Shown in pieces: positions 46,514 through 57,744 of a stretch of DNA of 64,000 nt. The first letter of the stretch is position 1, and every line of letters begins with the position of its first letter. The position numbers and the translations under genes are program-made. Under the pieces are notes generated by a model. That model made no database searches. It was given only the letters and a program-made list of their open reading frames with translations, and was not told where the DNA came from. Source of the stretch: Chrysoporthe austroafricana (taxonomy: Eukaryota > Ascomycota > Sordariomycetes > Diaporthales > Cryphonectriaceae); contig JYIP02000005.1 of the NCBI GenBank assembly GCA_001051155.2, forward strand, positions 806,001 through 870,000, read 5' to 3'.

Positions 46514-48897
46514 TCGGCCCATCGAAGTCCCTGCCAGTGCCTTTTGTCGCATCTACATGGTGTTGAGGCGCGTGGAGTTTACGGCAGGAAAAGTTCTCAT
46601 GATATCCGGAGTGCCACTCCTTGTTCACGATCTTTTTTCTGCGGTCTGCGGTTTGCGTTCTGCTTGGGGATGCTTCGTCGCGCTGGTCTTTGAGTTGCCT
46701 GCCATTGTCTTGGACAGATCTCTTCATTCTGCCGGCGCTCAACATCACAATGAAGCTTCTCAAGCGGCCACTCTCTGCGTCTTCGACTTTGACTTCGACT
46801 TCGACTTGGCCTCGCGTTTTTACCTTCCCTTCCTCCGAACGACACAGTACATCACGAACCCCTCGACCGCGAACTTCACGATTCACAGTGCGCGGACAAT
46901 ACATGAATGGGTGGACAGGTATTGGTTGGTTTCTGGAATGTCACTCTTTCGAGAATTGATCATCTCTTTTCCCTTGTTTCGGTTTTCGGTTCGGCACAAC
47001 ACCACATCAGTTTCTCTTCCACTAAGTCCCCTTGCGTTTCTCATGGAACCGGATCTGTTCTGCTCAGACTGAAAAACTCGGTGATGTGGCATGTGGGAGC
47101 ACACTTAGCGGGTACTCTGCTTGCGGTTCCCTTATCCTAGGTAGTAGCACCGCGCCCTTTGCAAAGCTGCGATGGACGCTAGGTACTTCGAATGCTGGAC
47201 TATGCTTTACAACCGTGGTTTCCTGCTCGTACTGGTCATTGTCCTATATTTGTGTCCTTGCCATTTTGACCGATTCGTCGCCAGGGTGGCTAAAGTAGGC
47301 AAGTAGCTGGTCGCGTCGTGTCGCCAGAAATTTGATTCCGACATCCGCCCCTCCGTCCTTGGCCTAGCAATCACTATGTACGTCTATAGTCTCATCGGCC
47401 CTCCCGCGTGTTAGGCAAGACGACAAGAGGCGGTCCTCAATGCTAAGACCTGTCTAGCTAATATCGGACGGGCGATGGTCTATTTTGAGCTCACCCATTT
47501 TCATAGAGATCCTGTGCTCTCTGCTGCTGATCTTCGTTTCGGAGATGCTCCTGCTGTCGTCTTTTGCTAACGACTCATGCCCTTGATCTGGGTCTGCTGT
47601 TCTGCCCTGTGCTGACGCAAGCATGATTCTCCAGAAGGAATACAGCATCATGCAACGCTTGTGTGACAGAGGCTCTGGGAACCTCCTCGCGGGTCACGAG
47701 GATCACCTTGTGAGCCATTGCGGAGGCTTGTTCATCAATCTTCCAGGGTTCAGAGGCACACAGGCCCAGAACCAGGCGCTGATATGGGCATTCATCGTCG
47801 GCAGCTATGTAGCAAAACGCGCGATGGCCCTTTGTGTCTATTGTCTTCAGTGGGTGGAATCAAATACTGGCTGGTGAGGTCGGCAGCGTGGGGTGCCCTG
47901 GAGCATGGTATGACGAGCGGACAGAGCCGGAAATGATAGGGTATGAACTGGAAAAAATGCAGCCAGAGTGGTGAATCCAACTCCTGTGGGCGAAACAACA
48001 GGAAGGCATCTTTCCTGCTGTCACATTCTAGAACGGAGATATATCCAGGGGGGTGGTGTGGGTTGCTGGGCTCCAGATTTGGATCCCGGATCCGTCAGGG
48101 ACTGATGATGCTTTCATTGACTTAGGGCTTGGAATTGTCCTCAGCTGCGACAAACAGAGCTCGACGTTGATCTTCTGCGAAATACCGTCTCTGATACTAT
48201 ACCTGGACTGGAAATGACACCGCATTAGACAAAGAGCAATCTAGCTTGACATAGACTACATACAGAATTCGAGATGCCAACGCCTGGAAATGGACGAGGT
48301 TGTGCAGATGTCCCATGCGGCTCATGCACTGTGGGTCAGCCGAGCCGAGCCGAGTTGCTAACAGCGCTGCACTTCTAACAGGTGGACTGGTGATAGTGTA
48401 AATCTTTTTTTCTCTGCTCTTCATTATTTTTAGCGCTGGAAGATTGATCTTCCACAGGCGGCCTTGCAGTACCTGCAGCGCCTGCGAGCCTCTGAAGTGC
48501 CCCTGCAGTCGGTTGCGGGAAGCCGCCCCAGTGCGTCGACAGCACCCCCCCCAGCGCCGCTGAGCCGAGCTTCAGGCGAGCGGGTCAAGCACTCAAGCCG
48601 ACAAGCTCCGAGTTTTGGTGGAGCCTGTGCTTCCCTGCCACAGCGACCGCGGCCGAGACGGCGCGAAGAGGCGATAGCTATCGTCAATTTGTTCCCGCCT
48701 GCGCTATTTGCGTGCCCTCTCTCTCTTCGCTTACACCCCATCCTCGCGTGGTTACAGATTTCTTTTGTTGGCGCTGTGCTGTCGGGCAGCTTCTTGGACG
48801 ACGGGACGACCACATCGATTTATAGCCTCTTGTCTTTCTTCTTCCTTGTCCCTTACAACTCTCCACTCCGGATACCCTCCTCCAGGGCCCAGGCAAG
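46514..48897. other. Intergenic, no gene seen
   Basis: 2.4 kb: 3' UTR of the RRM gene, spacer, then the IDH1 promoter with a pyrimidine-rich tract at 48700-48890. A short tandem gccgagccgagccgag lies near 48345. Short ORFs have no coding character. Confidence 0.5.
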
Positions 48898-50179
48898 ATG
48901 CTGTCCAGAAACTCGACCAGGACGGCCACGGTAAGTGACATTAGTTCTTGACAGCACCTAGTTTACAGATGTACTCCTGCCCCGCTACCGATCGCCGTGG
49001 GGGGCGGAGAACGAGGTCACGCGCACGAGGACACGAGAAGGCTGACGAGCTCTGCAGAGCCTCCTGCGCGCCGCCGCCCAGCAGCACCAGCCGTCGATCG
49101 CCGCCCGATCCTACGCGACTGTCCAGCGCGACATCTTCAAGCCCGCCAAGTACGGCGGCAAGTATACCGTCACCCTCATCCCCGGTGACGGTATCGGTTC
49201 CGAGGTCGCAGAGAGCGTCAAGACCCTCTTCAAGGCCGACAACGTCCCCATCGAGTGGGAGCAGCTCGACGTCACCGGCATCGACAGCGGCACCGGCGCC
49301 AGGTCGGCCGAGGACATGTTTAAGGAGGCCGTCTCGTCCCTGCGCCGTAACAAGCTGGGCCTGAAGGGCATCCTGCACACCCCGCTCGAGCGCTCCGGCC
49401 ACAAGTCGTTCAACGTCGCGATGCGCCAGGAGCTCGACATCTACGCCTCCATCTCCCTCATCAAGAACGTCCCCGGCTACGAGACCCGCCACAAGAACGT
49501 CGACATGTGCATCATCCGTGAGAACACCGAGGGCGAGTACTCCGGCCTCGAGCACCAGTCCGTCAAGGGCGTCGTCGAGTCGCTCAAGATCATCACCCGT
49601 GCCAAGTCCGAGCGCATCGCCAAGTTCGCCTTCAGCTTCGCCCTGGCCAACAACCGCAAGAAGGTCACCTGCATCCACAAGGCCAACATCATGAAGCTGG
49701 CCGACGGCCTGTTCCGCACCACCTTCCAGAAGACCGCCGCCGAGTACCCCACCATCGAGGCCAACGACATGATCGTCGACAACGCCTCCATGCAGTGCGT
49801 CTCCAGGCCCCAGCAGTTCGACGTCATGGTCATGCCCAACCTGTACGGTGGCATCCTGTCCAACATCGGCGCCGCCCTGGTCGGCGGCCCGGGTATCGTT
49901 CCCGGCTGCAACATGGGCCGCGATGTTGCTGTCTTCGAGCCCGGCTGCCGTCACGTCGGCCTTGACATCCAGGGCAAGGACCAGGCCAACCCCAGCGCCC
50001 TGATCCTGTCCGGCAGCATGCTCCTCCGCCACCTCGGCCTCGACGACCACGCGAACAGGATCTCCAAGGCCATCTACGCTGTTATTGCCGACGGCAAGGT
50101 TCGCACTCGCGACATGGGCGGCAACAACTCGACGCACGAGTTCACAAAGGCCATCCTGGACAAGATGGAGAAGGCGTAG
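48898..50179 (+). CDS. IDH1: NAD-dependent isocitrate dehydrogenase subunit 1, mitochondrial (384 aa)
   Basis: Exon 1 is 48898-48930 (MLSRNSTRTAT). Intron 48931-49057 is GTAAGT...TGCAG; exon 2 is 49058-50179, in phase. Residues about 1-35 form an Arg/Ser/Ala-rich mitochondrial presequence ending near ARSYATV. The mature enzyme shows the NAD-IDH signatures KYTVTLIPGDGIG, GLKGILHTP, CIIRENTEGEYSGLEH (near 165), VHKANIMKL-like CIHKANIMKLADGLF, IVDNASMQ and VFEPGCRHVGLDIQGK. HTP in place of the catalytic-subunit pattern, and overall resemblance to yeast Idh1, point to the regulatory subunit of the octameric enzyme. That enzyme oxidises isocitrate to 2-oxoglutarate in the TCA cycle. Codon use is strongly C-ending, suggesting high expression. 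Confidence 0.95.
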
Positions 50180-50981
50180 GCGGAGGACGGCCAGGATGCG
50201 GAGAGCAGGATACCAAGTTGAGGCTGGGAGGAGGCACAGCCGGGGTTGAATACGGACAAAAGGGATAGCATCTTGCATCAAGACGGCAACAGCTGGGCGA
50301 GGTAGACTTGTCGCGGTGGGCGTCAGCGGGAGGGTCATCTCTGCGCCCTCAGGGTAGCAATACCATGTATACCTAGTGGGCTGGCATATATAAACCAATT
50401 GCAATTTTCTGAAAGTATATGAGTGATCTGAAGCCGCTGGTGGCCATGGCTCCTGATCTCAGCCCCAATATCGGTTGCCAGAACGACAAGGGATGCAGCA
50501 TTTGTGAGGACAACGAGACCTAGAATGAGCCCGAATAGATTCTAAGACACTAAAAGTAGAAGAACATTGAGATCCTCTATTTGTATTATTAAGGTACGAA
50601 GGCATCCTTGGTTGGATGCCACTAACAATCCGGGGATCAAACTTGCAGGGGCGGTGTTAAGATCTCTGGTGGCCCGGTGGTACCGCAGCTCCCCGCCACT
50701 CACTCTCAAGACAAGGAGCGGGCCGCGTGAACAGCTGCTGTCTGAATCCTCGAAGGCAGACTATCCTCTTACGCAAGGCGCTCGGGCAAAAGCAAGTTGA
50801 CAATCGTTCTTAGTCTTGTCACTTTTCTCTTTTTCTCAACTCTCTCTTTCGCGGTCCAGCGGGCGCAGCTCATGCACTCAGCACCACATTTCTCATCGTC
50901 GTCGACTGCCTCCGTGGATTCCGCCAAGTACTGACCACACTTGCCACACACTCCCTATGAGACCAAGAACATAGCATTACC
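50180..50981. other. IDH1-ECM29 spacer, no gene seen
   Basis: About 800 bases: IDH1 3' UTR and ECM29 promoter, with a C/T-rich leader near 50820-50850 (cttttctctttttctc). Confidence 0.55.
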
Positions 50982-53900
50982 ATGGCCTCCACCGAACAGC
51001 GCGAGCTCGAGCTCGTCGAGAAGGTGAACATGCGCATGCTCACCGTCGCTAATGACGGGCCTAAGCTCTCCGCCCTGCTCAAGACCTACCTGGCCCCGCT
51101 ACTGCTAAAGGCCGGCAGCGAGCACGCGTCCGTTCGGCAGAAGGTCGTGCTGATCGCCTCACGCCTCAAGACCTTCATACAGTCGCCCGACGTAGTGCTG
51201 CCGGTTGCGACTCTGTTAGATCAGTACATCAAGAACTCCCACCCAGTGATAAGGCAGCTGGATATCGGCTTCGTGCAGCACAGCATTGAGAGGATCAGCG
51301 CCGAGGAGAGGAGGGGCCTGGCGAAGGTGCTCACGAGCGGCATCGCCGGCGAAAGAGGTCATACGGCCGGTGCGAGGTTCAATCTCTTGCTGCATGTGCT
51401 GAAGGACGTGACCGTCCCGCCGAGGGGCAGCAAGGAGGATGAGCTCTTCCGCGCCGAGCTTGGGCTAGACAGTGCCGAGGATGCGGCCCTGGTAGCGGAA
51501 AAGCTCGGCCAGACCCTCCTCCTCGTCGTTGCGGAGGGCAAGCGCTCGCCTGGCCTGACCGAGGCCGAAGTCACATTTCTCACCCTGGGGAAGCCCGCCG
51601 AGGTGTGGAACTCGAAGAGCCCCGAGGGTTTGGATCTGCCGGCGACGAGGATACGTGCCGCCAAGCTGCTTGAGAGCGGCGCCTTTATGGATGACGAGCG
51701 ATTCTTGCCAGCACTGTACGCGGCAAGTAGTACCGACTACAGGATCAATGGTGTGGGCGAGGCCATATTGATGCGGAGCAAAGCGAGTCTGGAGGATGAG
51801 CGGCGGGTCAAGACGCTTTTTGAGAGGCACTCGAGCCTACCGGCGCCGTACCGGATACGCATACTTAACCTGCTATCGAAATCGGCGGCGTCTACAAGCT
51901 CCAAGTTTACACAGGACATCCTCGCCGTTGTGAGGCGGGATATCGGTGGCGCTGGGTCAACTGCGGACGAGCCGACACCCGATGGCCTCCAGCTGACGAA
52001 AATCCATAAGGCTCTGTTTGAGTATATCAACTGGGTAGCGCGCATCGGACCTGGACGGGGCGAGTTCACAATCGGGCCGGCGTTGATTGAAATGCTGCGG
52101 AATTTCATCATGACAGAACAGGGATGGCCAAAGCCCAAGTCGGACAGGCGGTCGACGAATCCGCTAGATGACCAGATCTTGCGTGCGAGAGCCTACGAGA
52201 CGATCGGTGTGCTGGCCAAAGGCTCATCGATGGGGCAGTCGGAGCTACTCCAACTGGTCGCGTGGCTATTCCGGTCTCTATCTGAAGACCCGACGCCGGA
52301 CGTGGTGGTTAACATTGAAGGTGCCTTATCGAGCATGACCTCTCTCTTCAAGTCTGAGGGCGGCGAAGCAGACGAGCTTCGCACTATCATCCTTACCTAC
52401 ATGACCGCCCCTGACGGCGGCAACATCGTCCGCAGTGCGCGCCACGCCGCTACGAAATGGGCGAACCAATGCCTCTCTTTCTCAGATCCGACAGCGAGAT
52501 GGGTCGACATCCTCGCCATCGCCGGGCGGAGTGACGAGCGCACCGAGGTCATGGAGGAGGGTCACAAGGGCCTCGACCCGTGGACGTACCGCGTCAATGA
52601 CGAGACCGTGACTGCGGTGCTTCCAGACTGGCAGGATTTGGCTCGGACGTTCTTCACGGAGACGATCGGCCTCGGGCCTTCGATGGTTATGGATGGGCCG
52701 CAGGCTTTGCACAATTTCGCGGGCCTAGCGGATATCGCATTCCCGACGGCAGTGACGTACTGTAAGAGGGTGATGTTCCTTACCGCGCTGGGTGCTCAGT
52801 TCAAGATTGAGCCTGGGTGGGAGAGACAGCTTGAAACCCTGGTCCAGACGGATAAGCAGACGAGGGACACCATTCGGAAGTATCTCGAACATACAGGAGG
52901 AAATGCGTTGAAGGATCTGCTGGAAGCCGCATTCGAGGGTATCCAGGAGGACAAGAGTTTTACCGAAGAGTGCGCAAGGGTTTTTGTCGAGGTGGCCTCG
53001 CTGGCCCCTCGCGCTTCACTGGCGTCGCTCGCCGTCAGCGGCCTCGGCAGGTTGCTGGCCGTGCTCAAATCGAACAAGAAGGAGGTGAGGACTCTCACGG
53101 CGCGCGCACTCGGCATCCTAGGCGCGCATCCCGCGGTACCGGTTGAGATGTTCAATGTCGTGCATCACATCCTGCTCCAGCGGTGCGACAGCTGGAGGAC
53201 GGCCGTCGGCGCAGAGATGAATGCTGCCGAGGGCGCGTTCCTCTCGCTGGGGTACCTTTGGTCCAGGGGCAGGTACTACCCTCATCAGTTCGTGGATTCT
53301 TTGAGTTCGGACGGAGCCAGAGAGGTGAGCTCACAAAATCCACCCGCTCCCAAGAGACGGAGGACTGACGGGGGACAGAACGTCAATGGTGACACGGCTG
53401 TCGCGCTGCAGAGCTTGAAGGAGACGTTCCTGAAAGGTCAAGAAGCACCTGATACTGCGAATTCCCGGCCAGGGCAGTGGCTGCCTCCTGTCAAGGATTT
53501 GCAGAGCGTGTCGGCATCCTTGCAGAATACTATTTTTGCGACGATGGCGCAGCTATGGACGGCATCTATCGTACCAAAGGAGATGCCCATCGACTCACAT
53601 ATTGACCTACTCGTGCCTTTGTGTAAGAAGGGGAATGAGCTCGCCATCACGGCCCTTGGGAGGTTGACTATCGGCCGGGAGAATGACGATACCGGAGTTG
53701 ATAACGTGCTATCTAAGCTCTACGAGTTGCATGAATTGAGGCAAGCTGAAGTGCATTTTGCCATTGGCGAGGCCATTACTGCGACAGTTGCGCGGTGGGA
53801 TTCAGATATTGTCCAGCTGACTGTGGATGTGGAGTCCACGACTGCCGACTACCGCGTGGGCAAGCGGTCTGAGAAGATCAAGGAGGTTCTGAACAAGATC

Positions 53901-56612
53901 CTGACAGACTGCAAGGCCACAAAGCCATCCCTGCTTAAGGCATCCGGTATCTGGCTCTTCTGCATCATCCAACACTGCTCCCACCTGCCCGAGATACAAT
54001 CTCGACTACGCGAGTGCCAGGTCGCCTTTATGAGGCTGCTCAGTGCCCGTGATGAGCTCGTGCAGGAGACTGCGTCCCGCGGTCTCGCGCTGGTATACGA
54101 GAAGGGAGACCCAGCGCTCAAGGAGGATCTTGTGAAGGACCTCGTCGGCGCGTTCACCGGGTCGGGAATGCAGCTCAAGGTTGAAGAGGAGACGGAGCTG
54201 TTCGAGGCTGGTGCCCTGCCGACGGGCGAGGGCAAGTCTGTCACGTCTTACAAGGACATTGTGAACCTGGCAAATGAGGTCGGCGACCAGACCCTGGTCT
54301 ACAAGTTCATGTCACTTGCGTCGAATGCGGCGACGTGGTCTACGCGATCTGCCTTTGGCAGGTTCGGGCTGAGCAATATCCTCTCTGAATCGGAGGTCGA
54401 CCCAAAGCTCTACCCGAAGCTATATAGGTACCGCTTTGATCCGAACCCGAATGTCCAGCGGTCCATGAACGACATCTGGAAGGCGCTCGTCAAGGACTCG
54501 AACGCCGTCATCGAGACCCACTTCGACGCCATCATGACGGATCTGCTCAAATCTATCCACGGCAAGGAGTGGCGTGTCCGTCAGGCCAGCTGCGCAGCGG
54601 TCGCTGACCTTATTGGCGGCCGACCATTCCAGCAATACGAGAAATACTACGGCGAGATCTGGACTAAAGCGCTCAAAGTCCTGGACGACGTCAAAGCGAC
54701 GGTCCGAGAGTCCGCTATGCGCCTGTGTATGAGCATGGCTAACACGCTGACGCGCCAACTCGAAGAAGGCGGGGTGTCCGCCTCGGCGCGGGACATGATG
54801 TCCTCCACACTCCCCTTTCTCCTGTCCGAAAACGGTATCGAAAGTAGCGTCGAGGAGGTGAAGGGATTTGCCATAACAACGGTCATAACCATCACCAAGA
54901 CCGGCGGGAAGGCCCTGCGGCCGTATATCGCGACCATCGTGAACCGCATGCTGGGGCTGTTGAGCACCATCGAGCCGGACGCGGTGAACTACTACTACCA
55001 GCGCTTCGGGGACGACGACCGCGGGAAGATTGACAAACTGCGGAGCCAGATGGTCGGGCAGAGCCCCGTCTTCCAAGCGATCGAGAACTGTCTGCGCAAC
55101 GTGGACGCCAGCGTGATGCCTGAGCTCGCGGCGGGGATCGAGGAGACCATCAAGAGCGCCATCGGCATGCCTACCAAAGTCGGCTCTGGACGGGTCCTCG
55201 GCACACTAGCGACTCGCCATACGAGTGATTTCCAGCCGTACGCAGCGCGTTTCCTAAAGCTTATGGAGAAGCATGCCCTTGATAAGAACGACGAGGTCAG
55301 CGGTGGGTATGCCCGGGCCGCGGCGTATATTATGCGGCATGCGCCGAACGAGGCGAAGGAGCACTTCGTGGAGAAGTTTGTCACGCTATATTTCTCAGCC
55401 GAGGACGAGGCAAGGAGGGAGAAGGTCGCCGCAGTAGTGATGTCGCTAAGCAAGATCTCGCCAGATCACTTCAACGCGCTCGAGGGGAGCCTGTTGCCGT
55501 TCAGCTACCTGGGCATGCACGACACGGACGAGTATGTGTCCAAGGCCTTCAAGGAGGTCTGGGAGACGCATGCTGGATCCGCGCGCACGGTCACGAGGTT
55601 TGTACCGGAGGTTGTCGCCCTGGTGACGAGAAGTCTGGACGCGCCGCAGTGGAGCCTCAAGCATGCGGGGGCGCTGACGGTTGGGGACGCGGTCAGGGCC
55701 GTCGCCGCGCAGGGCGATCTGACCGGCTCGACGGTCAACGTCGGCCAGCTGAAGCAGCTCTGGCCGACGTTCGATAAGGCCCTCGCGCTGAAGACGTTCA
55801 CCAGCAAGGAGAAGCTGCTCGATGCGCTTGCGGACGTGCACACCAAGGCGAAGGCATTCTGGGAGGGCGATGCGACGGTCGCGGCCCAGATGAAGAAGAT
55901 CGTGGTGCGGGAGGCGAAGAGGAACAACGACGCGTACCGGGTGCATGCGTTCAAGTGCCTCTGGCAGTGCGCGGCCGCACGCGGTAATCTGGACGGTGGG
56001 ACGTGGCCGGATGTCGTGAATATCGTCAAGCCCTATCTGGAGGAGTATGCCGACGAGGACCGCATGGAAGTCGAGTCCACAGCGGATGCGAAGGAGGTTG
56101 CGAAGGCGAGGGAGAGGGAGCTGCTGGTCTACAAGACAGTGCTGAACGCGACCGAGGCGATCGCGAGGGGTTACAGCCAGCCCGAGATACTGGACCACCC
56201 AGTGGGAGTGCTGAAGAATATCCTGGATGTGCTAGCGCCGTTTCTGGGAAACAGGAGGTTCGACTCGGTCAGGAGGGAGATGTGGTATGGCTGCGCCGAG
56301 GACCTGATAAACGAGGCCGCTAAGTCCGGCCCGGCAGCAGCGGGCAAGGAGGTGGAGGGCGGCGAGAAGGTGGCGCTGGGCTACTTTGATACGCTTGATG
56401 TGGACAAGCCTGACGTCGGCGTCGAGACGCAACGCCTGACGAGAGGCAAGGCCGCACTCGCGCTGGCCGGGGCTGTCAGTCTGGGCCTATTCGGGCCAGC
56501 CGCTGAGGCGATTAAGGGTCCGATGAAGAAGACGATCGAGACGGCGCTGGACGGCGAGAGGTCGGCTGAGGTGAAGAAGGTCATGAGGGAGGCGCTGGAC
56601 AAGCTGCTGTAG
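50982..56612 (+). CDS. ECM29: Proteasome adaptor/scaffold Ecm29 (1876 aa)
   Basis: A single uninterrupted exon with ATG in a strong context (attaccATGGCC). The N terminus is diagnostic of Ecm29: RELELVEKVNMRMLTVANDG, then LLKTYLAPLLLKAGSEHASV and RQLDIGFVQHSIERI. The rest is helical HEAT-type repeats over the whole length, for example WRVRQASCAAVADLIGGRPF, VRESAMRLCMSMANTLTR and AYRVHAFKCLWQCAAARG. There is a short charged insertion near residue 785 (APKRRRTDGG). Length matches yeast Ecm29 (1868 aa). It tethers the 20S core and 19S regulatory particles, inspects proteasome assembly and links proteasomes to other compartments. An intron-free gene of this size is unusual but the frame is fully open. 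Confidence 0.95.
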   Translation: MASTEQRELELVEKVNMRMLTVANDGPKLSALLKTYLAPLLLKAGSEHASVRQKVVLIASRLKTFIQSPDVVLPVATLLDQYIKNSHPVIRQLDIGFVQHSIERISAEERRGLAKVLTSGIAGERGHTAGARFNLLLHVLKDVTVPPRGSKEDELFRAELGLDSAEDAALVAEKLGQTLLLVVAEGKRSPGLTEAEVTFLTLGKPAEVWNSKSPEGLDLPATRIRAAKLLESGAFMDDERFLPALYAASSTDYRINGVGEAILMRSKASLEDERRVKTLFERHSSLPAPYRIRILNLLSKSAASTSSKFTQDILAVVRRDIGGAGSTADEPTPDGLQLTKIHKALFEYINWVARIGPGRGEFTIGPALIEMLRNFIMTEQGWPKPKSDRRSTNPLDDQILRARAYETIGVLAKGSSMGQSELLQLVAWLFRSLSEDPTPDVVVNIEGALSSMTSLFKSEGGEADELRTIILTYMTAPDGGNIVRSARHAATKWANQCLSFSDPTARWVDILAIAGRSDERTEVMEEGHKGLDPWTYRVNDETVTAVLPDWQDLARTFFTETIGLGPSMVMDGPQALHNFAGLADIAFPTAVTYCKRVMFLTALGAQFKIEPGWERQLETLVQTDKQTRDTIRKYLEHTGGNALKDLLEAAFEGIQEDKSFTEECARVFVEVASLAPRASLASLAVSGLGRLLAVLKSNKKEVRTLTARALGILGAHPAVPVEMFNVVHHILLQRCDSWRTAVGAEMNAAEGAFLSLGYLWSRGRYYPHQFVDSLSSDGAREVSSQNPPAPKRRRTDGGQNVNGDTAVALQSLKETFLKGQEAPDTANSRPGQWLPPVKDLQSVSASLQNTIFATMAQLWTASIVPKEMPIDSHIDLLVPLCKKGNELAITALGRLTIGRENDDTGVDNVLSKLYELHELRQAEVHFAIGEAITATVARWDSDIVQLTVDVESTTADYRVGKRSEKIKEVLNKILTDCKATKPSLLKASGIWLFCIIQHCSHLPEIQSRLRECQVAFMRLLSARDELVQETASRGLALVYEKGDPALKEDLVKDLVGAFTGSGMQLKVEEETELFEAGALPTGEGKSVTSYKDIVNLANEVGDQTLVYKFMSLASNAATWSTRSAFGRFGLSNILSESEVDPKLYPKLYRYRFDPNPNVQRSMNDIWKALVKDSNAVIETHFDAIMTDLLKSIHGKEWRVRQASCAAVADLIGGRPFQQYEKYYGEIWTKALKVLDDVKATVRESAMRLCMSMANTLTRQLEEGGVSASARDMMSSTLPFLLSENGIESSVEEVKGFAITTVITITKTGGKALRPYIATIVNRMLGLLSTIEPDAVNYYYQRFGDDDRGKIDKLRSQMVGQSPVFQAIENCLRNVDASVMPELAAGIEETIKSAIGMPTKVGSGRVLGTLATRHTSDFQPYAARFLKLMEKHALDKNDEVSGGYARAAAYIMRHAPNEAKEHFVEKFVTLYFSAEDEARREKVAAVVMSLSKISPDHFNALEGSLLPFSYLGMHDTDEYVSKAFKEVWETHAGSARTVTRFVPEVVALVTRSLDAPQWSLKHAGALTVGDAVRAVAAQGDLTGSTVNVGQLKQLWPTFDKALALKTFTSKEKLLDALADVHTKAKAFWEGDATVAAQMKKIVVREAKRNNDAYRVHAFKCLWQCAAARGNLDGGTWPDVVNIVKPYLEEYADEDRMEVESTADAKEVAKARERELLVYKTVLNATEAIARGYSQPEILDHPVGVLKNILDVLAPFLGNRRFDSVRREMWYGCAEDLINEAAKSGPAAAGKEVEGGEKVALGYFDTLDVDKPDVGVETQRLTRGKAALALAGAVSLGLFGPAAEAIKGPMKKTIETALDGERSAEVKKVMREALDKLL

Positions 56613-57744
56613 TGATAGCGGAGACATTATCACAGCTGCTGGGGCGGGGGGGGGGGCGCTCTTATGGACGGCATACAGGCAGGGTCAGGAGAGATGTGGA
56701 ACTAAACTCAAACTATAGCCGTGAAGGAATCGAGACTTTCTTGTAACCATTGCCTATCTATCATACTGCTGTTCCTAAATGCATAGCTTGGACCTATTCG
56801 TCCAGGCCATTGCGGCTGGGACTCCTGTGCGAGGTCTCACAGCCTTGCTGCTTCTAGCTATGGCCAGCCGTGTCGACGGTCAGGGTGGTGTCCCCTAGGT
56901 AAATAGTGACAACCCATCTGGACGGAGCGAAAGGACGGGGCGATGGAGGACAGCCCGATCATTGCACTCAAAGAATATCCACATACACACAGCGCATCCC
57001 CTGGGCAGGCATCACGTAGGCTTCTGTAGGACGGCAGTATCTGCGCAGAGGTCGAGAAGGAGGGGTCAGGCTAGGCGGGAGGGCCCGCGGGTTGCAGACC
57101 CTTGCATGCGCCACGATAGGCGTGGGATTACCTAAGGTGCCGTAGGTGCCGCTATGTCAGGTGCTAGGGGCACCTGGCGGGGCTGCTGTTTGTAAGTGCA
57201 CCAGTAGTTGCGTCATGCAGCGCCGCCTAGAGCGCCCACCTCTGAGTCGTTCCTGGCGGACTTTTAAGTGTGCCACCACATCCAGCTGCTAACTCACCCA
57301 GCTCAGCATCGATATCCCACCCCACAACCCATCTACCACCCCCTCGAGCCGGCAGTCCTCCTAGGGACGAACCAAGACGCCGCTCTCGCATCGTTCCGCC
57401 CCCAATTCGCTTCGGTACACGTGCGGGCCCCACTTGGGAAACAAACACCTGCGACCACAGCAGAGGCCCCGACTGGTTTCCTTTCCGGTGGCCAGCCACA
57501 AAACCTCGTCGCGCAGAGGCCTGTTTCCTCCGCTTTCCACGACCTCGACCAGGAAGCAGATCGACTGACAGGGATCCACGGAGCGGCTCGAGAGCGCAAC
57601 GAGCTGCTGGCCTGACAGAGGAGGTCCTGGAGGCCCCTCACGCTGAGCTGTCGTCTCCTCCTCACGTCACCGTCTCGCCACAGCTGTCGACGCCCGCCCC
57701 CCAAACCGCCTGGAGCCCGAATCACCACGGCAAGAGGCATCAAG
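56613..57744. other. ECM29-UBX spacer, no gene seen
   Basis: 1.1 kb with a G run at about 56644-56656 just after the ECM29 stop. The sequence at 57300-57740 is C-rich and probably the UBX gene's leader. ORFs here overlap in several frames and show no coding character. Confidence 0.5.

Noticed and set aside
48941..50404. 487-aa ORF on minus over IDH1
   Set aside because: Antisense shadow of the highly biased IDH1 codons; no domain character.
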